This document shows, in pieces, positions 31,455 to 39,643 of a stretch of DNA of 64,000 nucleotides (its first letter is position 1; every line of letters begins with the position of its first letter). The notes below the pieces were generated by a model. It saw only the letters and a program-made list of their open reading frames with translations, was not told the DNA's origin and did not search any database. Where the stretch lies: positions 1 through 64,000 of the forward strand of contig UQVA01000004.1 of NCBI GenBank assembly GCA_900544405.1. The letters run 5' to 3'. This stretch comes from an uncultured Eubacteriales bacterium (lineage in GTDB: Bacteria; Bacillota; Clostridia; Oscillospirales; Oscillospiraceae). A program made the translations under genes and the position numbers.

Positions 31455-32317
31455 AAAAGCTGTCGGACCTTTACTTGGAGGCCCGGAAAATGCTGCTGGC
31501 CACGGAGGATGCGCAGGATGCCAGCCGGATGGCACGGGACCTGCTGTGCCATGTGACTGGACGGCCCAAGGATGTGCTGCTTACCGACGGGAGCCTGCTG
31601 GCCACCGAGGAAGAATGTGCCGCCATGGATTTCGCCGTGAACCGGGTTCGAAACGGCGAACCCTTGGCCTATGTGCTGGGGGAGTGGGAGTTCTACGGAA
31701 TGCCATTGAAGGTGGACCGGGATGTGCTGATTCCCAGAGACGACACGGTGGCAGTGGCGGAATTGGCGATTCACTACGGACTGTTTTTATCGGAAAAACC
31801 GAGAATCCTGGACCTGTGTACCGGCACGGGCTGCATCGGTCTGGCTCTGGCCAGCCGTCTGCCGGATGCAAAAGTGACCCTGGCGGACATTTCCCCCAAG
31901 GCATTGGCCGTGGCCCGGCAAAATATGACGGGCAATCACCTGTCTGCACGGGTATCCTGCGTGCAGGCGGATGCCCTGGGGGAGCCGCCTGCATTCTTAG
32001 GAAAATTCGACATGATCATATCCAATCCCCCCTATATTACCACGGCGGAAATGGCGGAACTTCCCCACAGCGTCAAGGATTTTGAACCGGCACTGGCTCT
32101 CCACGGCGGCGACGACGGGCTGGATTTTTACCGCTCCATCGGGGAGCATTACACGAAAGCCCTGAAAAAGGGCGGGTATTTGTGCCTGGAATTCGGCATG
32201 GGTCAGGGAGACGACGTGTGCCGCATTCTGACGGACCATGGGTACACCATTCTGGAACGGACCAGAGACTATAATGACAGAGAACGGGCTTTGATCGCCC
32301 AACGGAAGGATGATTGA
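31448..32317 (+). CDS. prmC: Peptide chain release factor N5-glutamine methyltransferase
   Basis: A 289-residue SAM-dependent enzyme that methylates the GGQ glutamine of release factors. Visible: N-terminal helical domain, GEWEFYGMPLKVD and PRDDTV segments, SAM-binding LDLCTGTGCIGLALA, and the catalytic NPPY in IISNPPYITTAEM. The start at 31448 lies inside the end of yqhQ with AGG about 9 nt upstream. It is followed within 2 nt by recA. The association with prfA is absent here; prfA must lie elsewhere. Confidence 0.95.
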   Translation: MVKKLSDLYLEARKMLLATEDAQDASRMARDLLCHVTGRPKDVLLTDGSLLATEEECAAMDFAVNRVRNGEPLAYVLGEWEFYGMPLKVDRDVLIPRDDTVAVAELAIHYGLFLSEKPRILDLCTGTGCIGLALASRLPDAKVTLADISPKALAVARQNMTGNHLSARVSCVQADALGEPPAFLGKFDMIISNPPYITTAEMAELPHSVKDFEPALALHGGDDGLDFYRSIGEHYTKALKKGGYLCLEFGMGQGDDVCRILTDHGYTILERTRDYNDRERALIAQRKDD

Positions 32318-32319
32318 TT

Positions 32320-33423
32320 ATGGCTACCAAGAAACCCAACTATGAAGCCCCCGCTCCCGCAGCGGACAAGAAAAAGGCATTGCAGACGGCTCTGGCCCAG
32401 ATCGAAAAGAGCTACGGCAAGGGTGCCGTCATGCGTCTGGGCGACAAGCCCGAAATGAACGTGGACGCCATCCCCACAGGCTCCCTGGCCCTGGATGCGG
32501 CCCTGGGTATCGGCGGTGTTCCCAAGGGCAGAATCATTGAGATCTACGGACCGGAATCCTCCGGTAAGACCACGCTGGCCCTGCACATTCTGGCTCAGGC
32601 CCAGAAGCTGGGCGGCGAGGTGGCCTTTGTGGATGCCGAGCACGCTCTGGACCCGGTGTATGCCGCCAATCTGGGCGTGGACACGGACAATATGCTGGTG
32701 TCCCAGCCGGATACCGGTGAGCAGGCATTGGAAATTACCGACGCTCTGGTCCGCTCCGGCGCTGTGGATGCGGTGGTCGTGGACTCCGTGGCGGCACTGA
32801 CTCCCCGTGCGGAGATCGAGGGCGAAATGGGCGATGCCTTTGTGGGCCTGCAGGCCCGGCTCATGTCCCAGGCCTTGCGGAAGCTGGCGGGAACCATTTC
32901 CAAGACCAACTGCGTGGTCATTTTTATCAACCAGCTGCGTATGAAGATCGGCGTCATGTACGGCAACCCGGAGACGACCACCGGCGGCAACGCCCTGAAG
33001 TTCTATGCCTCCGTGCGGCTGGATGTGCGCCGGGTGGAGAGTATCAAAGAGGGCGGCAACGTCATCGGCAACAAGACCCGTGTTAAAGTCGTCAAGAACA
33101 AGGTGGCACCCCCCTTCCGGGAGGCCTATTTCGACATTCTCTACGGGCAGGGCATCAGCAAGTGGAGCGAACTGGTGGACCTGGCGGTGCAGATGGACAT
33201 TGTGCAGAAAAGCGGCAGCTGGTTCTCCATGGGTGAGGAGCGGATCGGCCAGGGCAAGGACAGCGTGAAGGCTTATTTGCAGAATAACCCGGAAATCGCC
33301 GAAAAAGTGGAGGCCCAGGTCCGGGCCAATCTGATGGCGGCCAGCGGCAACGCCCGTGCAGCGGCCACTCCGGCGGAGCGGCCCGTAGCCGTCAGCGCCG
33401 ACGACTTCAATGACGAGGATTGA
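32320..33423 (+). CDS. recA: Recombinase RecA
   Basis: A 367-residue ATPase forming filaments on single-stranded DNA for homologous recombination and SOS induction. Motifs: Walker A IYGPESSGKTTLAL, KGRIIE, EHALDP, the DNA-binding loops GLQARLMSQALRKL and NPETTTGGNALKFYASVRLD, and an acidic C-terminus. The start at 32320 has AAGGA 9 nt upstream; the TTG at 32314 is not needed. recX begins inside its last codons. No clear LexA (SOS) box is visible because the gene lies inside an operon, so SOS control may act at an upstream promoter. Confidence 0.98.
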   Translation: MATKKPNYEAPAPAADKKKALQTALAQIEKSYGKGAVMRLGDKPEMNVDAIPTGSLALDAALGIGGVPKGRIIEIYGPESSGKTTLALHILAQAQKLGGEVAFVDAEHALDPVYAANLGVDTDNMLVSQPDTGEQALEITDALVRSGAVDAVVVDSVAALTPRAEIEGEMGDAFVGLQARLMSQALRKLAGTISKTNCVVIFINQLRMKIGVMYGNPETTTGGNALKFYASVRLDVRRVESIKEGGNVIGNKTRVKVVKNKVAPPFREAYFDILYGQGISKWSELVDLAVQMDIVQKSGSWFSMGEERIGQGKDSVKAYLQNNPEIAEKVEAQVRANLMAASGNARAAATPAERPVAVSADDFNDED

Positions 33424-34042
33424 GTCCTTGTCGGCCCAGCCGGACCGGGCGGGGCAATACTATGCCAAGCTGTCCGACGGGACCACCCTGCGGCTTTACC
33501 GGCAGAGCATCGAGGACTTTGCCATTACGCCGGGCCGGGAGCTTTCGGAGGAGGAACTTGCTTCCCTGAAAGCCGGGGCCTCGGCGCTGTCTGCGAAAAT
33601 GCGGGCGGTAAGAATCGTGTCTGCCGCCAATGTGTCGAAAAAGGACCTGAAGGAGCGGCTGGTGCGCAAGGGCGAGGACCCGGACCAGGCGGATGCGGCG
33701 GTCAAATGGATGGAGGACATGGCCATCCTGGACGACGGCCGGACTGCCCGGGAAGTGGTGGAAAAGTGCATCGCCCGGGGCTACGGCCTGAGCCGGGCCA
33801 AGCAGATGCTCTATGAAAAGAAAATTCCCAAGGAATATTGGGACGAAGCGCTGGCGGATTACCCGGAGCAGCAGGAGGCCATTGTGTCCTTCCTGTCCGC
33901 CCGGTTGAAGGACCCCAGCGACCGGCGGGAGGTCAAGCGGGCCGTGGATGCCCTGCTGCGCCGGGGGCATACTTACAGCCAGATCCAGCGGGCCCTGCGG
34001 ACGCTGGAAATGGAAAACGACGATGATTTCCGGGAGGAATAA
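33410..34042 (+). CDS. recX: RecX regulatory protein
   Basis: A 210-residue modulator that inhibits RecA filament extension. It shows the helical repeats typical of RecX, such as SKKDLKERLVRKGEDPDQAD, RGYGLSRAKQMLYEKKIP and YSQIQRAL. It starts within the recA 3' end (14-nt overlap), the standard coupling for this pair. It is followed by rimO after 6 nt. Confidence 0.9.
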   Translation: MTRIESLSAQPDRAGQYYAKLSDGTTLRLYRQSIEDFAITPGRELSEEELASLKAGASALSAKMRAVRIVSAANVSKKDLKERLVRKGEDPDQADAAVKWMEDMAILDDGRTAREVVEKCIARGYGLSRAKQMLYEKKIPKEYWDEALADYPEQQEAIVSFLSARLKDPSDRREVKRAVDALLRRGHTYSQIQRALRTLEMENDDDFREE

Positions 34043-34048
34043 CAAATT

Positions 34049-35377
34049 ATGGCAACGATCGGATTTATTTCCCTGGGCTGCGCCAAAAACCAGGTGGACT
34101 GCGAACGGATGATGTTCCGGGTCCAGGAAGCCGGGTACACGGTCAGCGACGGGGTGGTGGACTGCGACGTGGTGGTCATCAATACCTGCGGGTTTATTGA
34201 TTCCGCAAAGAGCGAGGCCATCGATCATATTCTGCGGGTGGCAGAACTGAAAAAGGCAGGCCGGGTGGGGAAAATTCTCGTGACCGGTTGCCTGTCCCAG
34301 CGCTATCCTGATGAAATTCGGAAGGAACTGCCGGAGGTGGACGGCGTTCTGGGCACCGGTAGCTATACGGAGATCGTTCCGGCCATTGAGGAACTGCTGG
34401 AGGACAAGCACGTTGAGGACCTGGGTTCCATCGACGCCCCGGAAGTGGAAACGGGCCGCATAATGACGACGCCTGCCCACTATGCCTATATTAAAATCGC
34501 CGAGGGCTGTGACAATCGCTGCGCCTACTGCATCATTCCCTACCTGCGGGGCCGGTATCGGAGCCGCCAGATGGACGATGTGCTGTACGAGGCCCGGATG
34601 CTGGCCGAAAGCGGCGTGAAGGAACTCATCGTGGTGGCCCAGGACACCAGCCGCTACGGCACGGACCTGCCCGGCCACAAGCGGCTGCTGGCTCCTTTGC
34701 TGCGGGAACTGTGCAAAATCGAAAAGCTCCACTGGATCCGGGTCCACTATGTGTACCCCGATGAAATTGACGACGAACTCATCGACACCATTGCCCAGGA
34801 GGAAAAGATCGTCAAGTATCTGGATATTCCCATCCAGCACTGCAACGACACCATCCTGAAAAAGATGAACCGCCGGGGCAGCGGCGCATTTGTGGCGGCC
34901 TTACTGGCCAAGCTGCGTGCTCGCATTCCCGGACTGGTCATCCGTACCAGCATCATCACCGGCCTGCCCGGCGAGGGGGAGGCGGAATTTGCGGAACTGT
35001 GCGAATTCCTGAAAAAGCAGCGCATGGAGCGGGTGGGGGCGTTCCCCTTCTCTCCGGAGGAAGGGACCCCGGCAGCAAAGATGGACTATCCCGACAGCGA
35101 CGTGGCCCAGCAGCGGGCGGAAATGGTGGAAGAAATCCAGTCCCGCATTATGGACGACTACAACGCCTCCATGGTCGGCAGGACTCTGGAAGTGCTGGTA
35201 GACGGCTATGACGAGGATGCCGAGCAGTTCTACGGCCGGACCTACGCAGACTCTCCCGACATTGACGGCCGGGTGTGGATCGCCTGCGATGAACCCCTGA
35301 CCGTGGGCGACTTCGTGCAGGTGACCATCGACGCCGTGGAGGACGGAGACCTCTGCGGCTATGTGGCGGAGGAATGA
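34049..35377 (+). CDS. rimO: Ribosomal protein S12 methylthiotransferase
   Basis: A 442-residue radical-SAM enzyme adding a methylthio group to Asp of ribosomal protein S12. The N-terminal MTTase domain has SLGCAKNQVDCERM and further Cys (INTCGFIDSAKSEA, VTGCLSQRY) for the auxiliary cluster. The radical-SAM motif is CDNRCAYC (C-x3-C-x2-C), and the C-terminal TRAM-like domain ends in DLCGYVAEE. This N-terminal signature separates RimO from MiaB. It overlaps pgsA at its 3' end. Confidence 0.96.
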   Translation: MATIGFISLGCAKNQVDCERMMFRVQEAGYTVSDGVVDCDVVVINTCGFIDSAKSEAIDHILRVAELKKAGRVGKILVTGCLSQRYPDEIRKELPEVDGVLGTGSYTEIVPAIEELLEDKHVEDLGSIDAPEVETGRIMTTPAHYAYIKIAEGCDNRCAYCIIPYLRGRYRSRQMDDVLYEARMLAESGVKELIVVAQDTSRYGTDLPGHKRLLAPLLRELCKIEKLHWIRVHYVYPDEIDDELIDTIAQEEKIVKYLDIPIQHCNDTILKKMNRRGSGAFVAALLAKLRARIPGLVIRTSIITGLPGEGEAEFAELCEFLKKQRMERVGAFPFSPEEGTPAAKMDYPDSDVAQQRAEMVEEIQSRIMDDYNASMVGRTLEVLVDGYDEDAEQFYGRTYADSPDIDGRVWIACDEPLTVGDFVQVTIDAVEDGDLCGYVAEE

Positions 35378-35379
35378 CC

Positions 35380-35910
35380 ATGACGACGGCAAGTAAAATT
35401 ACCCTGGTGCGGGTGGCGCTCATCCCCGTGTACATGGTGCTGATGTATCTGAGCAAGGGTGTTCCCGGGGGATTCCTTTGGGGGGCGCTGGCGGTGTTCA
35501 TCGTGGCCAGCCTGACGGATTTCGTGGACGGACAGATCGCACGGCGCTGCAATCAGGTCAGCGATTTCGGAAAATTTCTGGACCCTCTGGCGGATAAGCT
35601 GCTGGTCATTGCGGCCATGGTCATTTTCTGCGAGTGGGGCAAAATGCCTGCCTGGGCTGTGATGATCGTACTGACCCGGGAATTCGCTGTTACCGGCCTG
35701 CGGCTGGTGGCCGTGGGCAAGGGGACCGTCATTGCCGCCGGAATGAGCGGAAAAATCAAGACGGCCACTACCATGATCGGCCTGTGCGCCATGATGGCGT
35801 TTCCCACCGTGTCCTGGCTCTGCTGGACGGTAACTGGGCTTATTGTGGTGACGACACTGTACTCCGGCGTGGAGTATTTCGTGCAGAACTGGAAATGCCT
35901 TTGGGATTGA
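35380..35910 (+). CDS. pgsA: CDP-diacylglycerol-glycerol-3-phosphate 3-phosphatidyltransferase
   Basis: A 176-residue membrane enzyme making phosphatidylglycerol phosphate. It has the CDP-alcohol phosphotransferase motif in TDFVDGQIARR...DFGKFLDPLADK (D-x2-D-G-x2-A-R-x8-G-x3-D-x3-D) and about five hydrophobic helices. The start at 35380 is chosen because GGAGG is 7 nt upstream; the ATG at 35374 overlaps the rimO stop but leaves no spacing. It is the last gene of the unit before a strong terminator. Confidence 0.94.
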   Translation: MTTASKITLVRVALIPVYMVLMYLSKGVPGGFLWGALAVFIVASLTDFVDGQIARRCNQVSDFGKFLDPLADKLLVIAAMVIFCEWGKMPAWAVMIVLTREFAVTGLRLVAVGKGTVIAAGMSGKIKTATTMIGLCAMMAFPTVSWLCWTVTGLIVVTTLYSGVEYFVQNWKCLWD

Positions 35911-35913
35911 TTC

Positions 35914-35948
35914 GAAACGCCGCCGGGAGTGCTTTCCGGCGGCGTTTC
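35914..35948 (+). terminator. Terminator of the recA-pgsA unit
   Basis: GAAACGCCGCCGG (35914-35926) pairs perfectly with CCGGCGGCGTTTC (35936-35948) around a 9-nt loop, 4 nt after the pgsA stop. The T tract is short (TTTCCCGTTTG). Confidence 0.8.
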
Positions 35949-35952
35949 CCGT

Positions 35953-35981
35953 TTGACCGGCGGGAAAAAGTGTGCTATAAT
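35953..35981 (+). promoter_or_regulatory. Promoter of the DUF4317 gene
   Basis: TTGACC, a 17-bp spacer and TATAAT start right after the terminator. Confidence 0.85.
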
Positions 35982-36026
35982 GCTTTTCGATGGCCTTGGG
36001 CCAAATAATCGTTTGTGAGGAACGCT

Positions 36027-37160
36027 ATGAATACGAAAGAGATCGGGGAAATCCGGCGGCATTTGCGCCGGGACCGCAGCAATATTACGGCCATTTACGG
36101 CTGCTATGTGAATGATGCTCACCAGATCGTGTCTGAATCCCGGCTCAGCACCGGGATGATGCCGGAAAACGAGGGGGAGAAGTATTTCGCTATTCTCCGC
36201 CGGTGCCTGTCCGGCACCCAGGGGAAGAATTTAATTGATCTGACCTTCCGGACCGCCCAGGTGACGGAGGGGGCCGAGCACAAGCTGCTGATGGACCTGC
36301 GGAAAAGCAAGCTGGAGGACGAGGAACTGCGGGGGCAGTTCTTCCAGAAGGTCATGGACAGCCTGGACTTAGAGGGCAGCTATCTCATCCTGCTGGGCTG
36401 CGATACTTACGACGTACCCTTCAAGAGCAAGGACGGGGAGGGCCAGGCGGACCGCTCCGAGGAAAGCTATACTTATCTCATCTGCGCCATCTGCCCGGTG
36501 AAGCAGCCCAAGCCGGGCCTGTGCTATGACCCGGAGAAGCAGGAATTCCACGACGGCGGCCTGCGCAGCACTGTGGGAATGCCGGAACTGGGCTTCCTGT
36601 TCCCGGCCTTTGACGACCGCTCCACCAATATCTACAACGCCCTTTACTATAACCATAGCTCCAAGGAAAACTATGAGACTTTCGTGGACACGGTGTTCCA
36701 TACGCCCGTCCCCAAGCCTGCCTTTGAGCAGAAGCAGTCCTTTGAGGCCCTGCTGGGGGATTCCCTGGGGGAAGCGTGCAGCATGGAGGTGGTCCAGGCG
36801 GTCCAGAGCGAGCTGGTCCAGCAGATCGAGCTGCATAAGGAAAGCAAGGTCCCGGAACCGCTGCTCATCAACAAGGAGCAGGTGAAGGAAGTGCTTACCG
36901 GCTGCGGCATTGAGGAGGACAAGCTGGCCAAGTTCTCCGTGGAGTTTGACGAGGCCTTCGGCTTTGATGCGGAGGTCCATCCCAAGAACATCATCGACAA
37001 CAAGCGCATGGCCATCCGGACCCCGGATGTGACCATTCAGGTGGACCCGGCCAAGGCGGACCTGGTGGAGACACGGGTCATCGGCGGGGTAAAGTATCTG
37101 CTCATCAACGCAGAGGAAAATGTGGAAGTCAACGGCGTGAATATCCATATTGGAGAGTAA
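36027..37160 (+). CDS. DUF4317 protein, function unknown
   Basis: A 377-residue soluble protein. It begins MNTKEIGEIRRHLRRDRSNI and has the family's YGCYVND, ESRLSTGMMPENEGEKY and LSGTQGKNLIDL blocks near the N-terminus. The start at 36027 has TGAGGAACGCT upstream; a GTG at 36015 is part of that ribosome binding site. There is no signal peptide, membrane segment or catalytic motif that I recognise. It is a single-gene unit with a promoter and a hairpin terminator. DUF4317 is common in clostridia but uncharacterised. Confidence 0.85.
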   Translation: MNTKEIGEIRRHLRRDRSNITAIYGCYVNDAHQIVSESRLSTGMMPENEGEKYFAILRRCLSGTQGKNLIDLTFRTAQVTEGAEHKLLMDLRKSKLEDEELRGQFFQKVMDSLDLEGSYLILLGCDTYDVPFKSKDGEGQADRSEESYTYLICAICPVKQPKPGLCYDPEKQEFHDGGLRSTVGMPELGFLFPAFDDRSTNIYNALYYNHSSKENYETFVDTVFHTPVPKPAFEQKQSFEALLGDSLGEACSMEVVQAVQSELVQQIELHKESKVPEPLLINKEQVKEVLTGCGIEEDKLAKFSVEFDEAFGFDAEVHPKNIIDNKRMAIRTPDVTIQVDPAKADLVETRVIGGVKYLLINAEENVEVNGVNIHIGE

Positions 37161-37173
37161 GAAAGAACAAGAA

Positions 37174-37202
37174 AAGCCCGGCAGGAAATCCTGCCGGGCT
37201 TG
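37174..37202. terminator. Bidirectional terminator between DUF4317 gene and lipoprotein
   Basis: AAGCCCGGCAGG and CCTGCCGGGCTT form a 12-bp stem with a 4-nt loop. A-rich bases before and T-rich bases after allow use from both sides. It lies between two convergent genes. Confidence 0.8.
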
Positions 37203-37215
37203 CTGTTCTATTGGG

Positions 37216-38565
37216 TCAGGGGGTCTCAACGAAATTATTGGCAACGACGATGTAGCCGGTGTCGGTGGGGCGGAGGGTGGTGGCTTTCCAGGAGCCGGAA
37301 GCAGCCCGGTAGAGAAGAATATCCCCGTTGGCCAAGGTATATCCGGCGGCGAAGGCAACGTGTTGGGTCAGGCTGTTATTGGAAGGACAATAGTATCGAT
37401 CCGTATCCGGGAAATAGGCCAGCGTTTTATTGAGGCCGTACTGCTCCGCCTCTGGGATGGTCAGACCGAAATAATTCGCCAATACATCCTCTACCGTTTC
37501 CCGGGAAAGATAGACCACGTCGCCAAACATGGTCACATCGGGGCGGGTTTTCAGGAATTCTTCCTCCGCTTCGGTCAAGTTGTAGGGGACATCCTCCCCA
37601 CGGGGTCCCTCCCCAAAGAGGCTGCCCCAATCCAGCTGGGAAGGCTCCGAGAACCGCTGGTTCAGGGCCACATTATACCAGTTGGTGGGTTCACAGCGGC
37701 CCGTATTCCGGGGCTGGGTGAACAGCGTATCGAATTCGGTCAGTTCTTCGGCCGTCAGGGGAACGCCGCCCTCCGGTGCGGCGGGTTCGGGAACCGGTTC
37801 TTCGTGCCGTTCCCGGTCGAAATACAGCCGGTTGGAAACGATGTGATAGCCTTCCGACACCGGGCGCAGAGTGTAGGCGTAAATGCCGCGATAGGGAACG
37901 TCAACGTAGAGCAGAATATTGCCGTTGGACAGGGTATAACCGGTGCGGACGGTAAAGTCCCAGACGTATTTATTTCCGCTGGAAATGCGGTAGTACCGGT
38001 CCGTGGCGGGGTAGTACAGGAACTCGTCCAGGCCCCGTTTTTCCGTGTCCTCCATGCTGCACCCGAAATAGGTCTGGAACACATCCTCCATTTCGGCGGT
38101 GCTGACGGAACTGTTGTCCATGTCCAAGCTGATGAAGGGGTCCGTCTGCAAGTAGGCCAATTCATACTCGGATTTGACGGACTCGCCGTTGCCCTGCCGG
38201 AACAACTGGTAAAAGTCGATTTCTGCCGGGGATTCAAATTCGCAGCCCAGGGCCAGATTGTACCAGTTGTTTCCGGGGAAACCCTCGGAGGAAGCTTTCT
38301 GTTCCAGGAGGTCTGCGAAGAAGTCGATTTCCTCCGCACTTAATTCCGTAGCTCCGGCAGGGACCTCCAATTCCGGCTCCGTAGGCTCCGTGGGCTTCGT
38401 GGTGGGAGCCGTGGTCGGGGCCGTTGTGGGAGCCGTGGTCGGGTCCGCAGTTGCCGCAGAGGTCGCAGGCTCGGTAGAGGGAGCCGTGGTGGTCTCCGGC
38501 TGGGTCTTGGCACAACCGCTCAGGGCCAGAAGCAGGACGAGAGAAAGAATGACCGATTTTTTCAT
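37216..38565 (-). CDS. Two-domain lipoprotein with Thr-Pro linker, function unknown
   Basis: A 449-residue lipoprotein. The signal peptide has lipobox A-L-S-G-C (Cys18), followed by a TTAPTT-rich linker (about residues 22-68). Then come two related domains: the first opens ELSAEEIDFF and contains NNWYNLALGCEF, DRYYRISSGN and GYTLSNGNILLY. The second opens PLTAEELTEF and contains TNWYNVALNQRF, DRYYCPSNN and GYTLANGDILLY. It therefore arose by internal duplication. The neighbour at 38581 is a single-domain relative, 15 nt upstream and in the same operon. The role is unknown; an envelope-anchored binding function is only a guess. Confidence 0.85.
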   Translation of the reverse strand: MKKSVILSLVLLLALSGCAKTQPETTTAPSTEPATSAATADPTTAPTTAPTTAPTTKPTEPTEPELEVPAGATELSAEEIDFFADLLEQKASSEGFPGNNWYNLALGCEFESPAEIDFYQLFRQGNGESVKSEYELAYLQTDPFISLDMDNSSVSTAEMEDVFQTYFGCSMEDTEKRGLDEFLYYPATDRYYRISSGNKYVWDFTVRTGYTLSNGNILLYVDVPYRGIYAYTLRPVSEGYHIVSNRLYFDRERHEEPVPEPAAPEGGVPLTAEELTEFDTLFTQPRNTGRCEPTNWYNVALNQRFSEPSQLDWGSLFGEGPRGEDVPYNLTEAEEEFLKTRPDVTMFGDVVYLSRETVEDVLANYFGLTIPEAEQYGLNKTLAYFPDTDRYYCPSNNSLTQHVAFAAGYTLANGDILLYRAASGSWKATTLRPTDTGYIVVANNFVETP

Positions 38566-38580
38566 AGCAGGGACCTCCGT

Positions 38581-39393
38581 TTAGTTCGTCGGATAGAGCT
38601 GAGGAAACGCTTCTTTGTTGATGCAGACATTGGACAGCATTTGGTAGTGGTCGTCCACTGGCCGAAGGGTCATCTGCATGAGTTCACCAAACCAACGCTC
38701 AACAAACAGAATGGTGTTGCCGTCCAAATCGTGATACCCGCCGACTACCTTGAAATTGAAAGCAAAGCCCACATCACTGATTGCAGAATAGTATCGGTTG
38801 GTGTCCGGATTGTAGACAAAGCGGTCCATCCCAATTTGTTCGGTTTCTTCCAGCGTTATTCCAAAGTAGGTCTCCAAGACGGATTCAACAGTATCTTTGG
38901 AAATGTAGACAACATCAAAATTACGGTAGTAATCGCTGATACTGTCCAGAAAGGCCCATTCTGCGACCGAAAGGTGTTCCTCATAGGGAGTATCATCACC
39001 ACCTGCACCCATGTAAAAGAGCCGTCCGAGATTGATTTGCGCAGGCGTTTCAAATTCCCAATCGACAACAAGATTGAACCAGTTGCTTTCTGGAATGCGG
39101 TTGCCCTGAATTGTCAGGTCCTGCTCCAAAAAGGATTGAAAATAGGTCAGTTCTTCATCCGTAAGTTCGGTTGCACCATCCGGTGCTTCCCATTTTGCTT
39201 CCGGTTCTGTGGGTTCCGTGACCGGCTCCGTGGTGGGGACTGCCGTTGGCACAGTCGTCGGGGCCGTCGTCGGGGCCGTAGTGGCCGCAGAGGTCACAGG
39301 CTCGGTAGAGGGAGCCGTGGTGGTCTCCGGCTGGGTCTTGGCGCAGCCGCACAACAGGAACAGCAGCAAAAGCAAACAGGTCAAGCGTTTCAT
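38581..39393 (-). CDS. Single-domain lipoprotein, paralog of its neighbour
   Basis: A 270-residue lipoprotein. The signal peptide has lipobox L-L-C-G-C (Cys17), followed by a Thr-rich linker almost the same as that of the downstream gene, then one domain opening ELTDEELTYF with SNWFNLVVDWEF, NRYYSAISD and a GYHDLDGNTILF strand. The signal/linker DNA is identical to the neighbour over about 45 bp while the domains have diverged. This implies tandem duplication with later homogenisation of the 5' part. It is the first gene of a two-gene operon behind its own promoter. The function is unknown. Confidence 0.85.
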   Translation of the reverse strand: MKRLTCLLLLLFLLCGCAKTQPETTTAPSTEPVTSAATTAPTTAPTTVPTAVPTTEPVTEPTEPEAKWEAPDGATELTDEELTYFQSFLEQDLTIQGNRIPESNWFNLVVDWEFETPAQINLGRLFYMGAGGDDTPYEEHLSVAEWAFLDSISDYYRNFDVVYISKDTVESVLETYFGITLEETEQIGMDRFVYNPDTNRYYSAISDVGFAFNFKVVGGYHDLDGNTILFVERWFGELMQMTLRPVDDHYQMLSNVCINKEAFPQLYPTN

Positions 39394-39436
39394 AATAAGC
39401 CCTCCTCTGAATGTATTTTGGGATTCTTACATAGAA

Positions 39437-39465
39437 ATACTATCATATTTATCCAAAAATTGCAA
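39437..39465 (-). promoter_or_regulatory. Promoter of the lipoprotein pair
   Basis: On the minus strand TTGCAA, a 17-bp spacer and TAGTAT lie 44 nt before the first lipoprotein start. Confidence 0.75.
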
Positions 39466-39555
39466 TAGCTCAAAGCGTTTTTTGATCTTTCGGGCAAATC
39501 AGTCATCATACAACTTTCCCTTAAGCCGTCCACAAAAAATTCATATTTCCTGCCC

Positions 39556-39583
39556 TTGACATTCCCGAAAAAAAGGGTATAGT
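39556..39583 (+). promoter_or_regulatory. Sigma-A promoter of clpB
   Basis: TTGACA and TATAGT are separated by 16 bp, directly upstream of the CIRCE operator. Confidence 0.8.
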
Positions 39584-39598
39584 GTAGGCAAATGAATT

Positions 39599-39625
39599 TT
39601 AGCACTCAACTTGCGAGAGTGCTAA
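39599..39625 (+). promoter_or_regulatory. CIRCE operator (HrcA binding site)
   Basis: A perfect TTAGCACTC-N9-GAGTGCTAA lies between the clpB promoter and start. HrcA represses at this site and releases it on heat shock. CIRCE usually controls groESL and dnaK operons; here it controls clpB. Confidence 0.97.
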
Positions 39626-39643
39626 AACGAGGAGCTGAGTTTT

